Source of the DNA: Gonatopus flavifemur
Lineage: Eukaryota; Arthropoda; Insecta; Hymenoptera; Dryinidae
Assembly (NCBI GenBank): GCA_018340375.1
Contig: JAFFJZ010000003.1
Span: 6,820,001-6,884,000, forward strand
Direction of reading: 5' to 3'
Length of the DNA stretch: 64,000 nucleotides
The position numbers were made by a program, and so were the translations under genes. This document shows, one piece after another, positions 10,081 to 24,200 of this stretch (within the stretch, counting starts at the first letter, position 1; each line of letters starts with the position of its first letter). The notes beneath the pieces are model-generated. The model was not told the origin of the DNA. It ran no database searches and saw only the letters and a program-made list of their open reading frames with translations.

Positions 10081-13000
10081 GAAGTAAAGAAAAATGGTCA
10101 CGAGGAAATTACTACGAACCAGCAGCAAGACGCTTCGTCACTTCTATCGTATTAAATGTTACCGACTAATCCTCTCTTTATTACCCCCATGTTCCTTTGC
10201 TTGTTGTGTTCTTTATTTTTTCCCATCTTCAAGAGGTAGATGAGATGAGAGGACAAGGATGAAAGTTACTACTAGTTGTATAGGGAATTCAGGATCTAAA
10301 ATAACTCTTGTCACTCTCTTAATTCTCTCTGTCGGCTTGAGGAATACGAAAATACTCAGTTCTTTTTGTTCATTTTCTCTGCTGTTCTTCTAATTTCCTA
10401 AGAAGAATTTTAGATCATTCATTCGATATTCAATACTTCTACGCACAATCGCACAAGAACGAGAGTATCGACAACAAGGGACGGTAATCGTGTCCAGTAG
10501 CATTTGAATTTGAATGGAGATTAATGCAAAGCACAGATCATGTTCGAATTTTGCACAGGCAATCGTGCGAATAGATCAATGTCGAGCATTTCATCTTGAT
10601 GCTCGTGCCGATTCGGATTTCGTATTGTTAAAATTGATTACACGCTCATGATCGCTCCGACGACATTATCGAGTCGACGTTGAATCACAATGTGCCCCAG
10701 AAGCGTATCGATCCATAACTCAATTTCGATAAACGTTGTTTGTTTCGAGAAACATTTCTATGATTCGAAATATCGATGGAATTGTAATAAAACTTTCAAG
10801 ATTCCCACAAACCTCTTCCTCTTCAACAATCGGAATATATCGAATAATTCCACGGTAATCCAATATAAATCCGAGACACTGTCGTTTAAATTGTAGAATC
10901 TCTTCCGAATGACTTTTGGTTTACCCTCCACCTTGTACTTCTCCACAAATTAATAATTAGAAGTCCGGTTTAGAGCGAATCCGGCAATCAAAAGAGGATG
11001 GTAAAGGTTTTACTCTCGGCAACCGCAAACTAACGGTCGGTCCCAACAACTGTACAAGTAACGTTGAGGAGAAATTGATTGGACAAAAGCGATTCTCGTT
11101 AAGAATACCTTTGGGATAGTGGAGATAGGAAGTACCAACCGTCTTTCGCAAATGGTTCAAGTACGTTTTCAACGGGTTGTTTCGACGACAAATTGTTGCC
11201 CCAAAAAAAAGGAAAACAACAACAGAGGAGGAGTAGGATCTTTACGCAACTCCTGTACTTATGGTGTTTGTGGTGGAAAGTTCGAGTTAGTTTATTTTCG
11301 AGTTCCATTCGGAGTGATTCAAAGGAGAATCAATTAAAATAACTTACTCGAAAACGTACAAGAAGAGAGGAGAACAAGAAAATCAAATCTGTTATCGAGA
11401 CTTTTGAACGATCGATTATGATTTTCTCATCGCTAAAACTTCTACTGAAGAAATCACTGTATCTCAATCCAAATACAAAATCTCAAGAACAAGAACAAGG
11501 GAATAATGTTTCTCTGATTTCACTGGCACAAATTGATTGTGTTTCTCATTTATCGATACGTTACTTCGAACTTATCGTATGTTTTTCCCATTATTGCTTG
11601 AAAAAAAGTGCACAGGAAGATGTTTCTTAATGGTGAACGAGAGGCACTATAGGAAGATCGGATAAGAAGGATGGTCCATTCCATCCCCTTGAGAAGAGGA
11701 AGAAGAGGAAGAAAAAGAAAGAGAAGGAAGAGAACGGAAGTAACGACCCGAGAACACAATGTATGGCATGGACTTTAGTTATTTATAGACTCGAGACAGC
11801 CCTGCAGTGTCTCTTTCTCTTCTCTCTTGTTTCATTCGAAGGAACGTCCATTCGAACCTTCTTGTACTTCTGCAACCCTTCCTCTTCTTCTAATCTAACC
11901 AACATATTCCATAGGGATAGTTTCGTATCTATCTCCTACTTACTGCATGTGTCACATTTCAGAAAATTCCAAATTCCCTAGTGGATTTTCTCAAAGACAC
12001 GTATGTTTGTTCCAAAACATGGAAGGTTTATATCTCTCTTTTATAATTCCAAACAGCTAATAATAGTTTCGTGGCTATGAATTTTAGTACCAAGCACACT
12101 TTTTCAACAAAACGCAAAACAATAATTGTACCCTTTGATCAGACCTCTAAAGAATTTGATGCAACCGAAAATTAACAGGAAAGATACACACAACGGTTGT
12201 AATAAAAGTCACAAAAACTTCCATCTTTCACAGCGTTCCCTTTTTTCCCGTGTTGTTTTCAAAGCATGCATTCAATTCGGCGCTGAATTTCATTTTTGGT
12301 TCGTTAAACAGTCGTGATACAAACAAACACGATGCACGCGTGTAACGCGAAAAGCTTTTGAAATACGACTTGATGAAAGGCATTTGAAACATTGTAAAAA
12401 TATCTTGTATTTGGAATGCAATCGAAACGTGTTTGATACAAGAATTGAGGATTCTTTGGAAGTACATGGAAAGAGGAGAAAAGGGGCTACCTTTGTTGGA
12501 AATCCAAAACTGACGATAAGTGGGAACAATCATCAATAAAGAAAATCCTTTCTACTGATTCAATTTCAAATTGGTTGAAAAGTATCGGAAACCTCAACGT
12601 AGAAGCAATAACGTTTTCAAAGGAGAATTGAAGTATTGAAAAAGTATCCAGAGAGTTGTCTTCCGAAGTTTACACCGAGAGAAGTGCATTCCTGCATAAC
12701 GAAGTCCTATATGAATAAGCAGTGAAAATTCAATAAAACGAAATAATACACTCAAGTGAGAATCGATTTTTTCCAATTCAATAACATTTCGAAATGACAC
12801 AAAGTACGCGAATATCAGCCACTCATCGATAAATCGTATCGTACGAATGTTCACATTTCATTTAGCCAATTATATCCAATCCATAGATATTTGCTTTCAG
12901 AAATAAACTGATGATGTTCTGGATGAACGAGAATATCTTTTGTTAAGTCACTCTTGGCAATTGCATTCGGACTAATGCCATTTAATCCTTGATACATGCT

Positions 13001-14950
13001 CAATTGAGTATCGACTTTGCAGTTTGCCAAGTTATGTTCTAATACCAGCCGAAGCTGTGTTTAATCTTTGACCTACGGTAACATCAAATTGTTACCTATT
13101 GCCATTAGGTGAACCATCGAGAAGGTATTAGTATAATAATTCACCTACGACGAGGACTGGAATCACAACACATTTGGGGAATCATCGGTATTTCCATTGT
13201 AAAAACAAGCGTGTAAATTCCACGCGATTCCATATTGACGTTCACATAGGACATTCAACGACCACTGTTTGTTCGATTCAAGCGATTTTAATATTGTGAA
13301 GGATACTGCGATTCGATAAGTGAACTCTGTGTGATGATACAAAAAAGATATCGATAGCGAAATAATGGAATATATATTGAATCGTGTGTAGGGAAAAAAA
13401 GAATAAATATTACAGCTATTTGAATCAGCTGATCAAAAGAACTGTTCAATTCCTTCGTTAATCGGACTAAACGCTCTTCTCTAACAGGCACACGAGTAGC
13501 TGCTGGAACTACTTACTACCAGTGGTAGTGGATATTGAAACAAATGAAACGTGAAGAATGTTTTAATTCCCTCCTAAATGACGCTCAGGTGACTCTTCGT
13601 TTGTATTTCCGTTACGCTTTCGTTGCGCTTCGACGCCTGATTTTTACCAGGGATTTTTTATCAAATTTCATTCGAATATATTTTTTTATGTCAGAAGATG
13701 ATCGGATGGTTTCCAACTATGCGGTCTGATCACTTAAATATTCCATAAAACGATTCTATCGAAAGTTACATCAATTGCACCGAAGAAAATAATTTATTTG
13801 ACCGAATGAACTGAAGTTAGTTGTGAAAATTAGTTCCGAGTAATAAAAGAATGGAAGCCGGTGATAACAGCTGTAGTGAAGGCAACTTCAAATTAGTAAC
13901 AGCAACTAAAGTCGGATAAATCAAATTCACAGATTTCTTCCTAAAATACAACAAAAATTTCCTATAAATTTTCAAAATTCTTCAGTTCATGATTTCTAAT
14001 CAAACGAAATCCTTCGACTATAGATCAACATTATCAGTATACAATTTCATTTGTCTCGAAGAAATTCGTATCCTTAGCGTGTAAAGACGATTGAATTTTC
14101 GTGAATATAATAACATTATAATCGATGAAACAATTCAATTCGAACAGAATGTCTCGGATTCTCATAAGATTGTAACTTCGCATGAATATAGTTCAGTGAC
14201 CTCCTTAGATAATCATATTACGAAGAAAAGATCAATATATCGAAAACGGATCAATCAACGTAATTCGAATTGATCCAAGTGTCTCGGAATTATATACACG
14301 TACATACAGGAGTACATATGAACGTTTGTTAGAGTATATGTGGAATCCGTTAGTATGCTTGCGCATATATACATGTACTTTGTTTACGTACATGACCTAC
14401 TCCAAGTGGTGCAAGTGATCTAAGGCTTCCATTTAACTTGCATGTCTCAATGCCCGCTCGGCTGTAAGATATTGCAGGGAATTTGAGCTCCGTACTCAGA
14501 TGAATAAAGGAGTTTGTGATTTATATCAATTGAACAATACATGCTCAAAATCATCATCGCCTCAATTTTATATTCCATAATATAAAAGAACCTGACTTCA
14601 TCCAGAGCTTTTTAGAATCCTTGCAGATTATTGTTACAAAGTAATGAATATCATTAGTAATTTCGATCATATGACAGAATACTGGAGTTGATTGAGGGGG
14701 AAAACACAAGCAAATGTACCTGTGTTTTTTTTTATTTATTACAATTAATCAGTTGAAGATGAAATAATCAAATGCAGGACACCTTGAAATGAACGGTGAA
14801 ATGGCAGAGCTACGAGTTGGCAGCCTACAGGTCTCAATTCTTATCTGAAATCAAAACACCAAAATTCTATCGTTGAAATATATCAAAACGCACAACTTGA
14901 TGTAGAGAAAAGCAAAAAATAAAATTTATTCACATCGCTTTTTTCAATTT
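10081..14950. other. AT-rich non-coding sequence, nothing recognised
   Basis: Only short frames are present, none resembling a protein family. Small inverted repeats such as GGTAAC and GTTACC around 13076-13095 are present but not distinctive. Probably intronic or intergenic. Confidence 0.5.
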
Positions 14951-14954
14951 TCAT

Positions 14955-15083
14955 GACTGTGGATGGGCAATCCTGGATTGACATATTCCAGGAATATGTT
15001 ATACTGGCAACCCCAACTGGGGCCTACATAGGCCGTGGATGGGCAACCTTGTATTGGATGCCTGAGATATATGCCCAGGGTTG
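14955..15083. repeat. Cluster of short palindromes between two direct repeats
   Basis: GTGGATGGGCAA occurs at 14959-14970 and 15035-15046, each followed by a similar YCYTGKATTG. Between the copies lie three short palindromes in a row. These are ACATATTCC-A-GGAATATGT at 14981-14999, CCCC-AACT-GGGG at 15011-15022, and GGCCTA-CA-TAGGCC at 15021-15034. The arrangement suggests a fragment of an interspersed repeat or a structured element. No family is recognised and no coding frame is present. Confidence 0.7.
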
Positions 15084-18000
15084 ATTTCCACACGAGAATT
15101 TGTTAAATATCATTTCTTTGTTGGATATCATACTCCTTTTGATCAGTGTCGCATCTCTTTTTCTGCCCGGAATCAACATAGGAACCGTTCAAAGAAACAC
15201 GAGAGGAAAACCAACAGGAAGAGAAGAGGAGAAACTAGAGTTCCGTGACTGAAATACGAATAACAAGAGGCAATGAATGAGACAGAGGAATAACACAAAT
15301 ATATCAGAGTTAAAATTCCACCATAAGAATTATAAATATTCGATTTTCATAAATTTATCCAATGCTGTCTTTGTACTAAGAAATACATTCAAATGATATA
15401 CAGATCTAAAACTTTATGAGCAACCGACCAAAGGAAAAATTCCAACGAACACACGTGAACCCATCGATATTTCTCCTTTGATTCGTCTCCAATTACAGTC
15501 AATCTCACCGTAAGCGGATTTTTTGGGATTACAAAAGAATAAATACAGATGAAATTCTACAACTTGAAATGTCACGTTGATTCGATATAAATCGTTGGAG
15601 TATGTTGCATCGCTGAAAACATGAAGCATTGTATATACTCACGTTTGCTTTTATCCAGCAAAGAAGATTTCATGTCCAGCCAAGTAAAGACTCCTTATAG
15701 AACCAGATTTTAATAAACCACTTGAAAATAAATATTTCTCAAAATATCAAGCTGAATGTGATTTTAATTCCGTGTTCTTCGTGGAATTTTATGTACTGTG
15801 ATATTCACGTATCAGAGTTTTCGCGATTTTACAGGTTAATTGCTTCCAGTTCGTTAACCGAAATTTTCAATAGATTTTTCCAACGGTGTGAATGGAAAAC
15901 GAATCTTAAGCTCCGCGTACATCAATATGGACATGAGTTTCCATACGTTTTCAAATGAATTTCAAACTCCATTCAGAGAAGCAATAATGCAGAACGGAAT
16001 ATAGCGGGTCACCTTATATGAAAGGTACATGCGTGAAAAGTGGAACCGCTTCGGGGGAGATTCGCTTTTTCTAAAGTTGGATTTAGCCAGCGTATTTCAG
16101 GTTGTGCGGTGTATACTTGAGACTATAAAAACATGATATTCTTCTTCCTCCCATCTCTTCCTTTCCCATAAATTCAAAGGGAAACCGTGGAAAGTATTAA
16201 TTCGATCATTTCTTTGGAGTTTAATAATGTTTCACGATAGTTGAACATTTTATATTCACAATTGAATCGATTCCAAGTGGAGATCGGTGTATATCCATTC
16301 GATCATTATAAAATTGAAGAACTCGACGTTTCCGTATTGAATAGGGTGATTCTATTAAATTCCCCGACCGCGAACTTTGCAGGAAAAAAATTGACTTGAA
16401 AAATAGAGATGCATGGATAATTGAGGATATTATATCGCTGTACTTATTTTATTATCAATTATTGGGAATGATAGAGAAAAATTGTCGCTGTAACTAACGA
16501 GTAGAAAAATATAATCATTGCCTATCCTTTTGAGGAAAAGAATGATGAGACACACGCGTGGGTGTGTACGAGAATGAAAACAATTCTTCAGTGGAACTAT
16601 AAAGGAACTGAAGTGCTTCTCTTATCGATCTCCAGCCCCCTTAACTTCGCTATTTATCTGCTCTTGTTTATTTCCGCTTGTTTAGCTCTATTTTCTTTTT
16701 TTTTCCTATTACTTTTCTTCTCTGGTTCTCTTCCCTCGTCTTCTTCGTCCTCCCTCATGGCCAGATTCATTTAAATAATCAGCCGGACGGAAAGGTGCTA
16801 TGGATTCTTTTCTTTAAACCTCTTTTTGCACTCAGTTTCTCTCTTTCTCTCTTTTTCCCTCGATACTGGGAGAATTTATGCGGGTCGAGCTAAATTCCCG
16901 ATGGAGTTCGTTAACCGTTCCGTACCCTTCCCTTCTCCCTGAAAATCCGCGCTATGTATCCGTGTACACATATACATATACTTTTCACCCGCTTTCTTCT
17001 TGTCTGCCCTTTTATCCCGATAATCGCGTTGGATCTATGAGGATGATTGCTCAAACCCTGCTTCCCCTCTGGCCTAAAGGATATCATTTATTGAGAAGAA
17101 ATCTTTCACAAGTACAGGGTACGTATATATACTATGCATAGAAGAGATTATATATATTTTTCAATATCAAGAATATAACAAAAGATTTTCATTGATGCTC
17201 AAATGAATTCTAAAGGTACCGCTTTTATTGACTTTCTTTCTTCCTCGTAACATCAAAGAGTGGACATTTTTCAAAGCTATCCAACGCGAACATTTTCAAA
17301 ATCGATAACTTTTTCATCGTTTTGTTTTTTCGTAAAGGGTCAAGAACGGAGAGTGATTTTGCGATGTTTTTCATATTAATGATACTCCACGAGAGCTTGT
17401 TCCTCGTATGTATCAGTTTTCATACTATTCTTTTTAAACTCAATTCCCGTTGAACATAGTCGTCAATTCAACAAACGTTACAGAATCTCTATAGCCTTTC
17501 AAATTTGTTCTAGAAAACTTTTATCAACGATCATACAAGGAGGGTAGAAATATACAGATGCATACATTCCAATCAACCGAAATTAAACCGTTCTCGGACT
17601 TCAAGAATTTATACATCTAGTAAAATACTGTGAAAAGTTTATATTCAAATTGTGAAAAGATTTACAAGTTCCTTCAAATGGCCATTGGAAACTTTGCGAA
17701 ACTCATAATTTAACCGAACTCACAGCTACCGGCACAGCAATAATGGAACAAGATGGGTTGGAAAAAATACTTAATGCGCGTTGTTTTGCGTACACGCGTG
17801 TGCTATGTGTTTGTTTGAGAACTCGTAAAGCTAGGAATATTGGTTTACTCTTATTCAGGTAATTTGCCTTGGCCTATGCGCGACGATAGCAGTCCCGCGA
17901 AGAATATCCGACGATAAGAAGAAAGTGCGTTTCGGAATCATTCGTTAAATGGTAACAAAAAAGTATTGCTGGATCACAGAAATGAGTGAGTATCCTCTTC

Positions 18001-18310
18001 TCCTCTGGAGAAGATTTCCACTGGAAGGGAAATATAGGTCCCATTTTAGCTAGGCCTTCACACGAGATTCGCGTCAAAGGAAGATAAAATAGTTACCAAT
18101 AATTATTCCAATCTCTTGTAATATCAAGATGATCAAGATAATTTGAGAGTATCAATGAAATCAACGGAATAGGATTCCATTCAAGATTAAAATTTTTAAA
18201 ACAGTAAATATAGATCATTTTTCAATTCAAGACAAGAGTCTCGCGTGAAGCCCTAATTTTAGCTGCCTAAAGAATGAAATTCCACTCTTTTGGAGTAAAA
18301 ATTCACTCAC
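15084..18310. other. Non-coding sequence, partly pyrimidine-rich
   Basis: Mostly AT-rich, with a C/T-rich block at about 16640-16870 that keeps overlapping frames open. A plus-strand AG|GT junction with a moderate pyrimidine tract (TTTACTCTTATTCAG before GTAATT) lies at 17858/17859; it is a weaker ratchet-point candidate. No gene is supported. Confidence 0.45.
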
Positions 18311-18356
18311 CTTTTGAGCAAAAATTTCGCTCTTTTCGATTTGAATGATTCTTCTC
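18311..18356 (-). CDS. Possible 46-base internal mini-exon
   Basis: Read on the minus strand, a T-rich tract and AG precede 18356, and a strong GTGAGT donor follows 18311. If spliced to the exon at 21051-21248, which ends two bases into a codon, it stays open. It would add an Arg-rich start followed by IIQIEKSEIFAQK and end on a codon boundary. Against it, the surrounding 60 bases are an irregular local repeat of CACTCTTTT-like words that could generate the donor by chance. The pyrimidine tract is also set back about 15 bases from the AG. The product is unrecognised. Confidence 0.15.
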
Positions 18357-21050
18357 CTATCAATCGTACCCGGAAAAAAAGGAAATTGAGAGATTTACCT
18401 GGTGGGATGGCAACGCGTTACTTCGAGCCTTTAAATGGAAATTTTTACAGAATATATTGCCGAATAATTCACATCATAAAAGAAAAGTCTATTTTTGTCT
18501 TATAATATGAATTATACTAAAGAATCAAAGTGATGCATTGTCATGCTACATGGTGAATTTTATAATTTGTTTTTATCCGTGTGAATAGGATTTCAAAGCT
18601 ATGAAAGTCCCTTGATTGAATCAAATCAAATAAGATTTGGCAAGGACTTAGCGAGGGAATTCCAACGATACAAATAAACAATGCTTAGAAATAAAAATAT
18701 GCACTCATATTTAAAAGTTCTTGCAAAATTGTCACCTTTTAACTGGTGCTCCCACTAAAAATTCCTTTTCTCCATCTCCAATGAATAACACTAGTTTAAT
18801 GTACGTTCATTCAAACTCTCACGTGGATAAAAATTCCATAATTCTGCAATATCTATGATCAGCAAAAGAAAAACTGATAAAATTCATAATTTTAACTGGA
18901 ATCCAAAAAAGAAAAATGATATAATGAATTCATAAAGTGCAAATTCTTAAAATGACTTACCACTTCGATAAAACAATTCCATTTTCCGAACACCAATAAC
19001 TTGAGAATGTTTTCTCACGCAATCGCAATCTAAGCACACCCGCATATACAAGATTTATATGATCCGATTGATTTAATTCAAATTAAGTTATTGAAAATGA
19101 TGATCATTCCCTCGTACATGCCTCCACATTGCGTGAGACAATGCTATAAACTATTAGAAATCGTAAATATACAGAACCGTTCCCGTTCGAAGGCTCACAT
19201 CTAGGCGCATGAAATCTATTATATGAGCTGCTCGACCGAAAATCATATCAGATATACGAACGGACCTAAGATTTATTACTTGACGAAAATCGGGAATGAT
19301 ATATCGCGTAAGTCACGGGAGCGAACTGCCAAATCGTTTGAACGCAACGAATGTTAATCATAAATTATATGGTGATTCAGTTTTGAATATAATTCATAGT
19401 CCGATGAGAGAAGAACGTTGGTTAGATATATTACCGGATCAATAGAGTTATGAATTATTCAATCATTTGTATTATCTATTCGTATCGAAGAATTAATACA
19501 ATGCATGTCGTAACGTTACCATGTTTCGTATTTGATAATCGAATGTGACTCAAGTTATTCATGGATAGATTTTTCATATTTCAGGAATTTCATTTGGTTG
19601 CTCGAGCGGTGAATCATAACGAACAAATTCAAAAAGTGAAACTAAATAATGACAGCTATATGCAGAGAATCGACATTTGTCATTGCGTAACTAGAGAATC
19701 ATTGCAATTTCCCTTGTCTTTTTAGTGGAAATTCAATCGGTGTTGATGCGGTATTGGTTATCAACGGTTGTCTGCCGATTACGAGCCGGTACTGGGTGGA
19801 AGATTAGACCAAACGTGGTGACTAATTTCCCACCAATGTTGAATTATGACAAGACAAACAACAGCTGAGTCACAATCGTCGTATCAATTCTTATCATGGA
19901 AGCACACTAGTTGAACGAACGTTATCAGATCGAATAGAACGTATTCGCGCTGAGAGGAAAAGAGGGTGAATATTACAATCTTTATTAACAGATTGAAAAC
20001 ATCGCGGATCATGGAAGATAATTGCTCCATATTAGTTCGATAACTCCCTGTTTAAATAGTAATTTATTGAACGATTAATATGAGCGATTTTCCCTCAGTA
20101 TGGCGTTACCATTCCGCGGTTCAGCGAAGTGATGATTCAATGTTTCAACTAATGAACTGCGTTAGTTACAAATACATATATAAAGAGAATACCGGAAGAT
20201 ATTCGAAACGAAGATGTGAACTCAAAGTGCATATTACGATATTACCAAACCAGGGGTGTACACGTACTTCGCTATTATTCCTGAATTGCTATATTTTCTG
20301 GAATAACATGAATAATTTCTGGAAGTAGGTAGAAAAAGAATTTGGTTATTTTTACAAGGGAGCTGGAAGAATAACTTCATAGCGCAGTTATATTTTTGAT
20401 TTACCGACAAGCAGCACAGTCATTCATAATATAAAATTGTTCTTGGTATGTACGTACGTTAGATCGGAATGATAAGTCACACCAGTGTCACGCTATACTT
20501 TTATATTCATTAAGTTTGTGGAGGTTATGCATGTTAGATTGCCACGAGAAAGTGTTTTTAGTACAGTTAAGAACAATTCTTAAAACCTCATTTGAAAGTC
20601 AAATGAACGAGTTGAAACTCTCAAGATACTGGTGCGTCAACAAATGAGATTGTTGAATTAAAACGGTAACAATTATGTACTTTGCGTTAACATTTTCGAC
20701 CTATTGCGCATAAAAAGATCGATTTTTAACATGATATTCCGCCTCCCTGTACAGGATTTCTTGTGAGAATTCTCAAAATCTCATGATAAATCCAAATCGG
20801 ATTTGAGAAAGAGAATAAAAAATGCAGGAATAGAATTCGATTTCTCGGATATCAGTTTCTACCAGCTATAGAACCGGAATTTCGCGTACATAATGTATGG
20901 CCCGAGGCGAAGTATGGACACATGGTATTTAGGCATTACGTGAATACGTGTACACACCTACATGAATACATCATTCCAAAGTGGCTTGTCCTAAAAGCAT
21001 TTCATAGGGTATAAGTATAGGGCGCGTATGCATATAACGTAGTAACTCAC
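18357..21050. other. Presumed intron of the minus-strand gene
   Basis: AT-rich with no recognisable family in any frame. A stretch at 19725-19860 is open in more than one frame but lacks a usable splice-site pair. The segment beginning at 21050 and read leftwards is the GTGAGT donor side of the intron. Confidence 0.45.
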
Positions 21051-21248
21051 CTCGAATGCAGGACGCAACCGCGCTGCACTGGAGCAGTGTAATTTGCCAG
21101 CGGGGGTGGCGGTGGCGTAAAATACGTCGGCGGCAATAGTGGTAGGTCATGTCTGTGGGGATGGGTGTGATGATAATGATTGTGGTGTGAATGGTTCAAA
21201 GAACCTCGCAAACTCCCTGGCAGATGGCGATGAGGCGTTGACTGCTCG
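21051..21248 (-). CDS. Internal exon, His/Pro-rich segment of an unidentified protein
   Basis: On the minus strand, a pyrimidine tract ending TTGTTGTTTCAG precedes 21248 and a consensus donor GTGAGT follows 21051. The 198-base interval is 56% GC in AT-rich surroundings. Exactly one frame is open throughout; the other two carry stops. The first base completes a codon and two bases are left at the end, so both flanking introns are phase 2 and the exon length is a multiple of three, which would allow cassette skipping. The 65 complete codons hold 12 His and 12 Pro. A His-rich run lies at residues 19-33 (HSHHNHYHHTHPHRH) and a Pro-rich run at residues 36-49, including PTYFTPPPPP. No membrane segment, signal peptide or catalytic motif is visible. 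I infer a disordered linker or cytoplasmic tail. I do not recognise the family. Confidence 0.7.
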
Positions 21249-24200
21249 CTGAAACAACAACCGAAACAGGAGAAATTTTATTATTATGTTACTCCACGAC
21301 GATCGATTCGATCAAGAATTTTTCCAAATATTATTGTATAAGGGTACATGAGTCTAAGGTATATACATTACTGTCAGCTGGACGAACAGGAACCTTACTT
21401 ATCCTGCAGGAGTTTCACATCTATCGGTAAAATAGCTATCCACGGATCGGAGGGAATGTAAAGAATTCATCTTACCATCGGATGGCTAAGTTTTGACGGT
21501 TTTAAAAATGTTTTGTAGAAAAAGAACAGTTGATAAAATCGAAATTCATCTAAAACCTGAATATGCATTTCCTTTTTGTTCATTTGAATCAATCTTTCTT
21601 CTATTTTCTATTAAATAAAAGGAAGAAAATCCATTTCTCCAGGAGATATAGAATACTTTTTCAATGAACAGTATTTTGTTTTATTGTCTAATATTAAATT
21701 ATCAATAAGTTCGAAGTTTTCGAAATTCTCGAGAAGTAGGAAACAAAGATATGACAATGAAAATGATGAATCATGAATGTGAACTTTAAAAAGGTGTAAA
21801 TATTGATCTACAAGATAGTTCTTATGTAATAATAAGATATCTTATTATGGCATGAGAAATTTCCATTTGCTAATTGCAACCTAGATTGGGAGTTTTATGG
21901 TCATTTTGCTTACGATGAGAATCCTACAAATACTGATATCTCTTCCGCAGAGTTTCGTATGATCAAAGTTAGTAGCCGCCTAATGCAACTTTTGATTAAA
22001 CCGACCTGGATAATGCTTGGACTAAGATGGCATTAAACTACTTCCAACGTTGCTAAATGCCAATTAATTCAATGTTCAATGGACATTTCAATCAATCTCA
22101 TCGAATCAACGTCAATCAATTTGCGACTTGTTCTACTGGACGCTCTTCGAGATGAATCAAATACACAAAGTTATATCGTTTCATGTATTTTCTTTTCGAG
22201 TCCAATGTACATATTTCATTTCATGTCATTTTGTGGAGATTTAATCCACAATATGATTTTCTGGTATGTTTTTCTCACACAATTCAACCCTCTTTGATAC
22301 TTCTTTTCCAAAATGATTAGGGCCGATTGATTTCTGACCAATATTTCCTGACTCAATTTAGTTCAAAACCACACAATTGCGAGCAGGAAAGAACATATGA
22401 ACTACAGATGAAGAGTTTCCGAAAAAAATCAATGTATTCGTAAGCAGTTTGTATCAAATTTTACAAAATATCGATGGAAAGTAGATCTGTTTTATATAAA
22501 AATATGAACATGTGGGATTGTTTCTAGACACAGAGGGAGATTCCCCAGCACCGACCGTTCAAGACTTTTCTTGAATACTGAAGAATATATCGTGGACATA
22601 ATTATTTAATGCGCTTTACTCAGCATTGTTTCTAAATCAATAATATGAGGAATAAGAATTAGAAAAGAAAGTGATGAGGAATGGGTGACTAAAATTGACA
22701 ACGAATGTTTAATATATTGAAAGTGTGTTATGAATGCATAGGAATATCACAAAGGATCGATTTTTGAACAGGATCGGTCCTCTTTTATAAGAAATTTATC
22801 AAATTTTTATCGATGTTTTGTAAAAATCTATAAAAAATATATATATTTCTTGTAAAAAAAGAATCGATTTTAGTAGAAATTCTCTCAAATCCCAACAATA
22901 CGAAATGGTACACAGCTATTTGAAGTAGAGGGATATCGGTATTGCTACTGAAAACTGAATGGATCGTTTCAGGAACAATCTAAACTAGTATAAAACAATC
23001 TAGATCGTTATGAGAACGATTTACGTATCGCTATTGCAACTATCTGCCATAACCGTACTTCAGATCGTTATCATAACCACACATTTGTTTTTGTGTAAGA
23101 AAATTGGACGATTCTCAACTAGAAACTGATAAATCTGATCTGAGTAGTTCATAATTAATGACACTCCATAAATAATGGGCGAAAACTTACAAGACTTCCA
23201 CTCCAGTAAGATTTACTAGTATGATTTGTTTTTTTTGCACGTTCGGTGATGAAGAATCGACTCAATGGTTTACTCTCTGAACTATATCCTTTATTGATTA
23301 GCCTTTCATTTGTTGCCTGACGTTTAGGAACTAATTTGGAGTAATATCAAAACACCAGATTTGTTGAATGGCTCTATTTTGACAACTTCCAATTATACAG
23401 AGTATCTATGGAAAAATGATATATAAGAGATTTCAAACAAATAGTAAAGAAAATATTTTTCGTTGTACTATATAAAAAGAAAACTTTATCCAAAATAATC
23501 CCACAAATTAATTGCAGAATTCAAAAGAGATGCATTACCTAAATTGAAGAAGGACGTTTGTTCCAACAATTTTATGAAAGCAGTGATTTTAATTTTACAC
23601 GATGTACAAGGAGAAAATTGCGCGATAAAAAATTATTTAAAGCAGGAACACATTGATTTATATTATTATATACAATTCAATACAGGTAATATATTATATA
23701 TAAATTATATATAATTCTAAAATAATTTGCCTCTTGAATACAAATGAGAATGATTTCAAATACTGCTCTTTTATTGAAAATTTCAACACAATCAAAAGAC
23801 TTTATTGAAAAGATTTGCATGAATTTCCGTCTTCAGTACAGTCAAATGAAGTCAGCTGAATGTTCGAATTTGCTGAATCGTCACCATGTCTCTGTTCTAC
23901 TCAATCTAAGGCAATTTACGTGCAATGAATTTCCACCATGGAGGAATCTTCTGCCGAATACACCAACCAATCGATTTCCATCAAATATCGAGATGATGTA
24001 AAACGAGTCGATGCGACATCAGCTGTGAGTGAAGAGCGCAGTGTTTTGAATCATGCGAAACTTTTTAGTTTGTATATAATTCCATGCGTTCTCATGGAAC
24101 TAGAAGACTATTTCCAAACATTTATAACGCTTTTATCGTAGAGGATTACTTGTTGAGAATTCCTTCAAACAAGGTTTTGCTTGTTAAGAACAGTGAACGC

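Noticed and set aside
19725..19870. Open, slightly GC-richer stretch after a TTTTTAG acceptor-like site, readable in several frames
   Set aside because: The donor side is weak, more than one frame and both strands are equally open, and the translations are not recognisable.
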